This document shows, piece after piece, positions 1 to 8,503 of a DNA stretch of 64,000 nt. The stretch is from Chlamydoabsidia padenii. Its lineage: Eukaryota; Mucoromycota; Mucoromycetes; Mucorales; Cunninghamellaceae. Positions within the stretch are counted from its first letter, which is position 1. The number at the start of each line of letters is the position of its first letter. Position numbers and translations under genes: made by a program. The notes beneath the pieces are model-generated. The model did no database searches, was not told the DNA's origin, and was given only the letters and a program-made list of their open reading frames with translations. Where the stretch lies: assembly GCA_025330725.1 (NCBI GenBank), contig JAIWND010000002.1, positions 620,001-684,000 on the forward strand, read 5' to 3'.

Positions 1-102
1 GGGAAATCAGTTGGTCCATCCCATTTTATTTGAATGGGAAATATTTCAGATACCGCCACTCACCTCCAAGATGGAAAATTTGATCCCAGACTCTTGAATT
101 TA

Positions 103-120
103 ATCCCAAGATCTTGGGAT
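103..120. repeat. 18-bp perfect palindrome in AT-rich leader
   Basis: ATCCCAAGATCTTGGGAT reads the same on both strands. The surrounding 1-334 stretch repeats short 'AATCCCAAG' words and has no supported gene. It could be a protein-binding site or a remnant of a repeat; nothing in the sequence decides this. Confidence 0.5.
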
Positions 121-334
121 GTATACATCCCGATTCCTTAGCAAAAACCGAAATAAATCCCAAGAGTACGGAATCTGCTTTTTATAAAAACGGGATAAAT
201 CCGAATTAAACAAAATTATGGTTTCCAAACAGAGACACTTTATAAAATAAAATTCCAATCAAATTGCGTTCATTTTATTCAATTATTTTGCTTTATTGAT
301 ATCAATGCTACTATTACTATCTAATACTTGATCA

Positions 335-849
335 TCATTTGGAAGCACCACGGACACGAGCAGTTTTACCACAGGCACGAGTACCACGAGCATAGCGAAG
401 AATTTCGGTAGATGCACCACTGGGAGAAGGAGTACCATGTTCATCGTCTGATGAACTTTCGTCAGAAACTACTGGATATTTCTAATATTCATAAGTAATT
501 AGTTAGTTATACTTGATCGAATAGTTTTGATTTGATGTTACTTCACGGCGAGGAATCGTAAAGAAGACAATCGCTAAAAACATTTTGATCAGTATTTCCA
601 TAGCAGACACCCAACCTTCATCTTTTGATATTATTACCTGTTGTTCATCAACGACGATCTATTATTAATGATAACAAGTAACTGTAAATGATGTTTTCTA
701 TACTTTTTGATATTACCATTGCACCAGTAGTAGTCATTCCATACTATTCCAAACCGTGAAGTTGTTGTTGGATTTGTTGGATTTGTTGAAGTCGAAGTTA
801 CTGTTGATGATAATGAAGTTGTTGTTGTTGCCCTGAATAGGAAGTGCAT
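335..849 (-). CDS. Possible four-exon small gene, unknown function
   Basis: I do not recognise this protein. A chain of four exons joins with GT-AG introns, all in phase 0: 849-802, 743-717 (a 27-nt microexon), 658-542 and 481-335, giving about 112 residues. The last two exons are the best supported. They encode a hydrophobic stretch (ILIKMFLAIVFFTI) followed by an acidic segment (SDESSSDDEH) and a basic C-terminus ending GASK and TGA. That arrangement suggests a single membrane anchor with a soluble tail, or, if translation starts at the ATG at 601, a signal peptide. The upstream exons are guesses, because a different reading frame is also open there. Transcript data would settle the start. 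Confidence 0.35.
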
Positions 850-992
850 TGAATACCCCCAATGATAGTTTTACTGTTGTTGATTGTCGTTAAACTTTCC
901 GCTTTATTCATGTCACGCAACACCTCTTTGGCCACCAAGTCTAGGGAAGGGAGGTAAAATCAAATTAATTCAATGCATAATGAGTGTAGTTC

Positions 993-1023
<31 letters not shown>

Positions 1024-1121
1024 CAAGTTGACATACCTTTGATGAGTCCATTGCGTTTTTAATCCAACAAACCTTTCCCTTCCCCCAAAAATCACGTAAA
1101 TTGAACTCCCGACAGGCTTTG

Positions 1122-2420
1122 AAAGAACAAACATATTGCAAAACCCGCTCACCCTCACCTTGAATCTTAAGATAGTTCCACTGCCTTAATGGACAAGTGA
1201 TGCTAATGACAAAAGTGACCATGAGTATTCCTTTGCCTATTTCCGAAAAAATTTATAATGGCCAATATACCAAGTCCATTGTATTGAGCTATACAGCTTC
1301 CATTGAGGCAATAAAGCTCTCTCAAGATTCCAGGCGAGAGTAAACGGGGTTTCAAAAAAGTTCGTTCTTTGTCTGTCAATTTCATTCTACACTTTTTATT
1401 TTATTTTATTTATTTCTTTATTTTATTTTACAAAAGTCAGGTTAAAACGATCTTTATTTTATATTGCTCCATACAAGCTACTTGGTGCAATGGCCATTAC
1501 AGTCATTCCGGAATTAGATGTCGCATTTTTCGAAAATCATATCGCTCTACCAAAAAAAAAAAAAAAAGTCGTGGTTTTAAAAATATGAAGTCGCTTTTGT
1601 CGAAATAAGATGTCGCCTTATTTGTCGTTCAAGTTGGCGCGATATCTCTATGGTGTAAACGGAAGTCAGACACAATACAAAACATAGATAGTTCTATTTT
1701 TATTGTGTAACATGTAAAAAATCTTTGTGTGGACAACTGGACAAGATGAGCGGACCTGGAAAAAAAGGCTGGACAAAATGGACAAGATGAGACAAGATGA
1801 GCGGACCTGGAAACAAAGACATCGGTTTTGCCGGATCTTCCTTGTAGCATATTTCTATATTTTGCAAGTTGTCAATTATCTTGGTATACTTGCAGACATT
1901 TTCTTCGTTGTATTCTTCAGAATAAAACGCGCAAATAGCTTGCTCCCTTGTGACTGTAGTCATATCAACAAATTAGTCAACGAAAAACGTTATCCGCTCA
2001 TCTTGTCCATCATCTTGTCCATTTTGTCCAGCCTTTTTTTCCAGGTCCGCTCATCTTGTCCAGTTGTCCACACAAAGATTTTTTACATGTTACACAATAA
2101 AAATAGAACTATCTATGTTTTGTATTGTGTCTGACTTCCGTTTACACCATAGAGATATCGCGCCAACTTGAACGACAAATAAGGCCGACAAAAGCGACTT
2201 CATATTTTTAAAACCACGACTTTTTTTTCTAGTAGAGCGATATGATTTTCGAAAAATGCGACATCTAATTCTGGAATGACTGTATGTAAAGTTTGTTGGA
2301 AATAGGCTAAGGAATACTGATGGTCACTTTTATCATTAGCATCACTTGTCCATTAAGGCAGTAGAACTCTCTCAAGATTCAAGGTGAGGGTAAGCGGGTT
2401 TTGAAATAAGTTTGTTCTTT
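1122..2420. mobile_element. Foldback (long inverted-repeat) element
   Basis: Two nested pairs of inverted arms are visible. The outer arms are about 1122-1250 and 2297-2420; the inner arms are about 1497-1800 and 1995-2282 and are nearly identical. They surround a unique core at about 1801-1994. Between the left outer and inner arms lies a further diverged fragment of the outer repeat in the opposite sense (about 1262-1400), so the element looks nested. The inner arms contain tandem 'GACAAGATGAGCGGACCTGG' units. The word 'GATGCTAATGATAAAAGTGACCAT' in the outer arms resembles the internal units of the MITE family at 4942, 24310 and 39316. No transposase is present, so the element would be non-autonomous. 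Confidence 0.7.
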
Positions 2421-3668
2421 CATATCCATCCAATTTCGCTTCCGTTAGAAAACAAATAGAGAAGTTTATCAAATGGTCTGAATTTTGAATGATTGTTTTC
2501 TAATAGTATGGGGAACATATAATTTGAATTTGGGGCAAATCATCCGGTTATTAAAATTATTATAACATTTTTGGTATCAGGGCTCAGGGCAGACGCCGGG
2601 ATTTTAAAATAAAGTCATTGAAATGTAATTTTTCTTTCTTTTTTTCTTCTCCCACCTCCACATTAGCTATACATTAATCACTTGACCTAAAAGTAAGTCT
2701 GCTACTAGAATGTCTTACTTTATGGACTGACATCTCTCTTTTCAATAGTTATAACTCAAGACAACTGACAAATGCTAATCCTTGTCGAATCGTGGACTAA
2801 TTTGACCAAAGGTAAATACGATGGCCGTTTACTCATTAAACGACTAATCACTTTTTTTTTTTTTTGTAATGTAAATGCTACTCAAGAAGCCTGCTAATGC
2901 AAATATGCTCAACGAATCAGTCAGGTAATGCTACGACAAAGTCAACACGAATATCTTTTTGCACCTATGACTTCAGTGTCTTCCTCAATAAAGGTAAAGT
3001 ATTTGTAATCTAACCTGGCAAAACAACAATAACTCACTACTGAACCATACTTTTTGTCTATTCAAGTAGGCTAAACACACCTTACTTAAATCTATATCAA
3101 CAATCTATTGCGCAAGATATTAGATCGTAGCTCTGGTGGTGATTGTATTCCAAATACAGTGGAGTAATGATATACCAACGTACACAAAGTGACGGATTTG
3201 ATGGTCAAAAAAGTGATTCACACTGGCTGGAACGGTTAGCGTAGATGAACAAAAAGCGAGGGTAAAGCAACTGACTCTGTGGTAATGCGAGTGCACAAAA
3301 TCTCTCTTCTGGCTGATACAAATTGGGGTTAAGGTAAAAACATGCAAAAAAAAAAAAAGAAAAATGTGGTACTGAATACGGCTGCCGTTTTCTGCTTGTG
3401 GAATAACATCCTCATCAAGACTTTGATACTAATACCTCCTTTCTCTCTCTCTCTCCATGTATGTTTAGGTTTAGGAGAATCGATGGCCCAAACACTAGCA
3501 AACATAGGCAGCAGCAACTAATACGATTCATCCACATCTATCTATTTTTATAAATCGATGTGTAAAAATAAACGACACAACCATCCTTCTCAACATATCT
3601 CGACTATTACCAAAAGCCACCTGATTATGTTTTATATGCGAACGGCGCGGTCTTCCTTAGTACACCTA
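2421..3668. other. Intergenic stretch, no supported gene
   Basis: This is AT-rich sequence between the foldback element and the orphan exon. Short minus-strand open frames around 3120-3517 have no recognisable domain and include homopolymers. I see nothing further that can be supported. Confidence 0.5.
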
Positions 3669-3800
3669 CTACAACCCGATCGCCCCCCTCGATGAAAGTG
3701 GAATCATATCGATTTCTTCATCAATTTGATCCAATCGGTGCGTGCGGGAAAACTGGGTGTCAATCATCACAACACGAAAACTCTCACCTTCTTGAACAAC
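3669..3800 (-). pseudogene. Orphan 3-prime exon or gene remnant
   Basis: On the minus strand a splice acceptor (GTCAATAG) at 3802-3801 is followed by exactly 44 codons in phase 0. They are well formed (for example ESFRVVMIDTQFSRTHRLDQ) and end IGL-TAG. The acidic, well-balanced composition looks like a genuine terminal exon. No convincing upstream exon could be joined between 3803 and 4200. It may be the end of a gene with distant exons or, more likely, a relic. Function unknown. Confidence 0.3.
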
Positions 3801-4149
3801 CTATTGACATTCGAGACTCGACGGATATGGAAATGACAATATATCTTTTAATTCAGTAGGATGGAATGATAATCGGCCAACACTGGATTTGGATTTGGAT
3901 TGGATTGCCACAATGAACAAAGTGGAGATATTAATCTCTGGCTTTATTTATCTCTTCCCCCTCTTCACACATACGTACTTTAGTCTCCCTTTACCATAGT
4001 ATAGATATGATGCTTGTTTTAAAACTAAATGTAATAAAAAAAACCATCTGTAACACTTTATACATAGGACTTTGTGTTCAAATGGAAAAGAGTCTTGGAT
4101 AGCGGATTACGTGTCGACCAAATGCATATATATGATGGGAATGATACTT

Positions 4150-4638
4150 TATGACATGACATTGACCTGCACTGCTGCGTTTTCATCATTCACGATTTAC
4201 CACAATAGATAATGACTATATATAATGAATCGTGTAAAAATCATGATTTTTTTTTTTGCCCATGCAAAACACCCCGTGCATCAAGTCCTGATCTTCTCAA
4301 AATGGAAAACACCATTGCCAAACCCACTCCAATGAGACAAAAAAGAAGTTGTGTGTATGTTATAAAGTGTTTTCAGCATTCTTTAAAGGGAAAGTTCAAC
4401 TCTCAAAAGCTTTTTACAATCATGTAAAGACCAAGGTAATATGTACCCGCAGTCCCGTTCGCATTCGCTTTGGAAAAAACGAAAAACAATCAGCTCAGTC
4501 TTTTCTTTTTGTTATGAACAGTGAGAAAGAGAAAGAAAGATGGATCAAAGGATAAGTCGTACCTTTCAAATCCCGCTTCATGCGATCCATTTATGCGATC
4601 CTAAAAATGGCAGCAGTGCAAGTCAATGTCATGTCATA
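4150..4638. repeat. 29-bp inverted repeat pair (4150-4178 and 4610-4638)
   Basis: The plus-strand segment at 4610-4638 (GCAGCAGTGCAAGTCAATGT and the next nine bases) is repeated in inverse orientation at 4150-4178 with a single mismatch. The right copy lies exactly where the signal peptide should be in the cysteine-rich gene that follows. The repeat has therefore probably rearranged the 5-prime end of that gene. Confidence 0.7.
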
Positions 4639-4860
4639 CAAGGCAGCAATCCTTATGACTCTTCTCTTTCTAGAGCCCCAAAACCTCCACTACCCGTAGG
4701 CGCACCTAACCACCTCAGCGAAGAAGCTCGAAGAGCGTTGGGTTTGAACGGTAGAAGTGATGCTGCCATGAAAGGAAAACCTTGTAGATCAGCATTTGAT
4801 TGTGGTTTTGGAAATCAATTCTGTGGTTGTAGCCTAGGCATATGCACATTCATCCGTTAA
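4540..4860 (+). CDS. Small cysteine-rich protein, 'QGSNPY' family, N-terminus disrupted
   Basis: The open frame gives 106 codons. From about residue 33 it matches the other family members in this window: a QGSNPYD start of the mature part, a Pro/Gly/Ser-rich spacer, and a C-terminal module C-x5-C-x6-C-x-C-x4-C (GKPCRSAFDC ... CGCSLGIC). The paralogues at 25.9 and 27.0 kb place a hydrophobic signal peptide just before this point. Here that segment is replaced by the inverted-repeat sequence at 4610-4638, and the first codons overlap the promoter motif at 4564. The annotated ATG is therefore suspect and the gene may be non-functional. Role unknown; secreted effector or antimicrobial peptide is only a guess. 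Confidence 0.45.
   Translation: MDQRISRTFQIPLHAIHLCDPKNGSSASQCHVIQGSNPYDSSLSRAPKPPLPVGAPNHLSEEARRALGLNGRSDAAMKGKPCRSAFDCGFGNQFCGCSLGICTFIR
4564..4576 (+). promoter_or_regulatory. TTTCAAATCCCGC promoter motif
   Basis: Exact copy of the motif that recurs upstream of many genes in this window. It lies inside the first codons of the open frame beginning at 4540, which argues that translation of this gene originally began downstream of it. Confidence 0.45.
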
Positions 4861-4861
4861 G

Positions 4862-4940
4862 ATTACTACCTCAACTTTTAGAGTTTCAATCATCTAGATG
4901 ATATTATAAATCATATGGTATTAACATAGGCTAATAAAAA
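4862..4940 (+). repeat. 3-prime flank shared with 24932-25008 (inverted)
   Basis: About 78 bp directly after the stop codon of the cysteine-rich gene recur in inverse orientation at 24932-25008 with scattered mismatches (shared core GAGTTTCAATCATCTAGATG and the following ATATAAATCATAT). At 25 kb no gene of this family ends there, so that copy is probably the downstream flank left behind by a lost paralogue. Confidence 0.6.
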
Positions 4941-4941
4941 T

Positions 4942-5192
4942 GGGAATTGCTAGCGCACGAAATTTTGGTGTTCGGCGTTTGAAAATGAAGTTTCCTTACG
5001 TCTAAATAATCTTCGTCGCAAAGGACAGACCGACACAAGAGTCTTGGTACTTGACTTTTGCGGTAACATATGTCGAAAATATACCATAGTATTCACAACG
5101 CCACTTTAATCATTAGCATCTGTTCACCATTGAGCTAGTATAGCCCTTTCCGAATCTTAGTAGAGGCAGGCGGGATCTGAAAATGAAATCCG

Positions 5193-5226
<34 letters not shown>

Positions 5227-5414
5227 CTTACAAAGGACAGGTAAAATTCATCGCAAGACTGAACATACCGACACAAGGGTATTGGAACTTGGATTTTGCG
5301 GTGAATTATGTTGGAAATATGCTATAGTGCCCACATCGCCACTTTCATCATTAGCATCCGTTAACAATTAAGCGAGTAGTGCTCTTCCAAAATTCCGTGC
5401 GCCTAGCATTTCCC
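4942..5414 (+). mobile_element. MITE-like element, copy A
   Basis: The element starts GGGAATTGCTAGCGCACG and ends with the inverse of GGGAAATGCTAGGCGCACGG, so imperfect terminal inverted repeats of about 27 bp are present. Inside are two direct units of about 170 bp (about 5014-5170 and 5230-5400), each running from 'AAAGGACAG' through 'CCGACACAAG' and 'TTTTGCGG' to 'CATTAGCATC'. They are separated by a T-rich tract. No coding capacity is seen. Related copies lie at about 24310-24791 (same strand) and 39316-39840 (inverted). No target-site duplication is obvious. Confidence 0.75.
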
Positions 5415-5840
5415 TGGATGGATGGGAATCCTGCGAGCGGTGGTTAAATCCTTTGTTTTTATGATTGAGTGAGTGCCCCCGCAAAGAGGGAGACACAGGG
5501 AGAAGCCAGGTAAAGAGAGACTGCGCTATTCATGCCAAAACCAATGACTAGACTATAACAACGGCCGACATACCCCAATCACATACAAACGCTGCATAAG
5601 CTGAATCAACTCAATAAGCCTTTTCAAAACAGCCAACCTAGTTGTGTGCCTGATTGCTTTGCTTGGACGGGCGGTCATTCTCCGCTTTTTTTTTTCTCCG
5701 TCTTCGGTATGTCCCCGCTCCGCCACCCATTTTTTTTTTCTGTGACGATTTTGTTTCCATCAGGAGCTCCCTCAATTTTTTTTTTCTTCTCCTCTCCTTC
5801 TCTTCTTTCCTTTTGATCAAATAATCCTTCTCTATATATC

Positions 5841-7165
5841 ATGGTCGCATCCAACAAGAAATCCAAAGCCGCCTCTACGACGAAGACCGCCAACACCAAA
5901 AACACACAACCCAAGCAAGAATCAGCCAGTGGCAAGAAGGTTAGTTTTGCTCAAGAAAAACGAGTCAAGACATTCTACAAGGACAAGGCGCTTTTAAAAC
6001 GAAAGGCGGACGAAGAACAAGAACAAGAAAAGACAACTGAAGTGAAGAAGGCCAAGAAATCTGCGATCCGTCAAGTCAAGAAACCTGTGGAAGAAGATCT
6101 CCCCTCCTCTGATGAAGAAGAAGAAACTGATGTTGGTGCCGATCTTGTTGCTAATGATACCGTCTTGGATGTTTTGACTGAAGAACAAGAAGAAGCTCTG
6201 CGTAAGGAAATCTTAGGTGATCTGGCCGACGAAGATGAAGACGAAGATAGCTCTGAAGACGATGACCAACTTGACCAAGACGACGATCTTATTGGTGCCA
6301 ATGCCAGTGTGGTTTCCTTGACCAAGGAAAAGAAGAACAAGAAGGCCGAAGAAACCAAGGTAAGTTGAAAAAGAAAGGGTTGGGGGTTGTGGAAGGATAT
6401 AAGGATCAATGTTAATGTATATTTTGTTTGTAGACACCCACCACCACATCAACACCCATTTCATCAACTACTGGTTGGGTATACGTCGGTCGTATCCCCG
6501 ATGCATTCAAGGAAAGCGACATGCGTAAATACTTTGAACAATTCGGTGATATTGTCAACCTCCGTATCAGTCGCAACAACCGTGGTCAATCTCGTCATTA
6601 TGGTTTTATCGAATTCTTGGCTCAAGATGTGGCGGAAATCGTTGCTGAAACCATGCACAACTTTTTACTCGATGGTCGACTTTTACAATGCAAAGTGATT
6701 CCTATGGACCAACGTCACCCTAAAACCTTTGAACACTTGAATACTTATATAGCTCCTGGGGTTCATATCGATCGTCATCGTCATGGTCGTAACAAAACTG
6801 AAGGTATGGATGTTTATCTGAAACGGGCTCAAGCTTTGATCAAGGATGAAAACAAGAAACGGGCTGCTTTGAAGAAGTTGGACATTGATTATGATTTTCC
6901 TGGTTATGTAAGTTGTTTTGTCTTGTCTATCTCGGTCTCATACTAACACTTTATTATTATTACTATTATCTAGGCTGCTTCGCAATCTTACTGGTTACCC
7001 AAGATGAAGGCAAAATTGGATCAAGATCAAAAGGAACAAGAAGCTCGCGAAAAGGTTAAACAAGAACAAAAGGAACTCAGGGCAAAGGCGAAGGCTGAAA
7101 GGGCTGCTTTTCGAGCTGCTGCTAAGGAAGCTGCTAAGGAAGCTGCCAAGGTAGTCGCAGCTTAA
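5841..7165 (+). CDS. NOP15: Nucleolar RRM protein, Nop15-like ribosome biogenesis factor
   Basis: Three exons (5841-6359, 6434-6907, 6974-7165) encode 394 residues. The first 170 residues are basic then strongly acidic (runs such as DEDEDEDSSEDDDQ), as in nucleolar proteins. One RRM begins at 'GWVYVGRIPDAF' (about residue 187) with RNP1-like 'SRHYGFIEF', followed by a lysine/alanine-rich helical tail. The RRM wording matches yeast Nop15 and animal NIFK, which bind pre-60S particles near ITS2 and are needed for 27S rRNA processing (family knowledge). A pyrimidine-rich leader precedes the ATG. Another nucleolar RRM protein is possible but less likely. Confidence 0.85.
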
Positions 7166-7860
7166 AAGTGGACATTTATCAATTGTTTGGGTCCTTCCCC
7201 TCTCATTCATCCATCCATCAACCACCCCTAGTTTATTATTACTTTAGTTACTGTTATTAGACATCATCATCCACTTTTTTTTTTTTTTTTTTGCATTCTT
7301 CTTTTATATTCAACTACTACTCCCACACACCACATACATCCACTCACCCCCTTACTAAATGTATTCATTCTCTCTTTATTTTTTTTTACTTCCAATAAAA
7401 ATCATATCAATTCATTACAACCAATTATTACCATCACATAGGACATTTTTTATATTTAACTTGTATGTTTATCTAGGTCTTGTTACAATCTACCAAAGAG
7501 GTTGTCGGATTACTGTTCAAGTATGCATGTATCAAATGTATCTCCTTTATTTTTTTAAATAAAAGGACCCTGGGCGGGAGTTGAATTTGAAAATATGCCG
7601 ACGATCAAGATCTGATCCAGTAATGATCCCAAGAAAACTGAACCGAGTTCAAAGAACAATAAGAGAAGGAGGGTTTTGTATTGACCTTTGATTCATGTTA
7701 TATAATAGTATACAATCAGATACAGTAATGTGATCATAAAAGAAACATCATCAGAACCCCTTGATCTATGTAGTCGACCAATGTACTGTACTGACCAAGA
7801 GTTTTGTACAGTATCACCTATATCGAAACGTTATATATATACACTCAACTATCTGTCAAA
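7166..7860. other. Intergenic stretch between NOP15 and a small ORF
   Basis: It contains a pyrimidine-rich 3-prime flank with an AATAAA-type signal around 7557 ('AAATAAAAGG'), a T18 tract at about 7276 and a motif-like 'GGGCGGGAGTTGAATTTGAAA' region at about 7573. No gene is supported. Confidence 0.45.
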
Positions 7861-8097
7861 ATGTTGCCCTTCCTCTTCTTATGTGAATGTATAAATCAAC
7901 TGAAGCATTTTACTATGAGTATGTGGATCATCAATGTGATTCACACATTAATAGCCTCGGGACTCTCAAAAAAAGGTAGGGGAGCTTACCAAAAAGACAT
8001 TTTGTCGGAGTGTCCCGGAAAGGCAATCCCTTGTATTACCACCTCGGTCCTGCCAAATGAATTCCTTTGCCGATGCGATGAGGGAGAAATTGATTAA
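7861..8097 (+). CDS. Putative small secreted peptide, four cysteines near C-terminus
   Basis: I do not recognise it. From the ATG at 7861 there are 78 codons; a second in-frame ATG at 7915 gives 60. Either start leads into a hydrophobic segment (MWIINVIHTLIASG) that could be a signal peptide. The remainder is short and contains C-x6-C and C-x-C (SECPGKAIPC, FLCRCDEGEID). A TATA-like 'TTATATATATA' lies about 30 bp upstream of 7861, and AATAAA-type sequence follows at 8215. It is isolated between NOP15 and the chitin synthase. It could equally be chance; expression evidence is needed. Confidence 0.35.
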   Translation: MLPFLFLCECINQLKHFTMSMWIINVIHTLIASGLSKKGRGAYQKDILSECPGKAIPCITTSVLPNEFLCRCDEGEID

Positions 8098-8275
8098 AAC
8101 ATAAAAAGTGGAATGAAGGGAGAGAAAGAGAAAATAATGAAAGCCATAATGTTTTCCATTTCATAGGAATCTATCAAATACACAAATCATATGAAAAAGA
8201 AAGAGGGGGGATTTTAATAAAACGCCCCCTTGATTTAATAAACAGTATGTCTAGTTTAACTATTTTGTGATATAT

Positions 8276-8276
<1 letters not shown>

Positions 8277-8327
<51 letters not shown>
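8277..8327 (+). repeat. (GA)n microsatellite
   Basis: About 50 bp of nearly perfect GA dinucleotides lie about 180 bp upstream of the chitin synthase start. The dipeptide-rich open frames across it are artefacts of the repeat. Confidence 0.9.
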
Positions 8328-8330
<3 letters not shown>

Positions 8331-8503
8331 AGGAACTTACCCGATGTTCATGTTATGATAAAACAACAACAGCAAACAATATCATTAAAGACCACAAAAA
8401 TTTTAGTCACACAACGCTTCTTCTTTTCCCTTTCTCCTTTCTTTCTCTCTTTCTTTCTTCTTTTCTTCTTGTACTTGCATAGTTGTACTTTATATAATAC
8501 AAA

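Noticed and set aside
4212..4555. Two overlapping plus-strand frames of about 70 codons
   Set aside because: No domain, biased composition, and they precede the disrupted cysteine-rich gene; probably random.
4607..4690. Alternative frame from ATG 4607 with a signal-like stretch (MSYKAAILMTLLFL)
   Set aside because: It ends at a stop after about 30 codons and does not lead into the conserved cysteine module; the overlap looks coincidental.
6071..6467. Ser-rich and hydrophobic minus-strand frames over the NOP15 acidic region
   Set aside because: Antisense shadows of Asp/Glu-rich codons.
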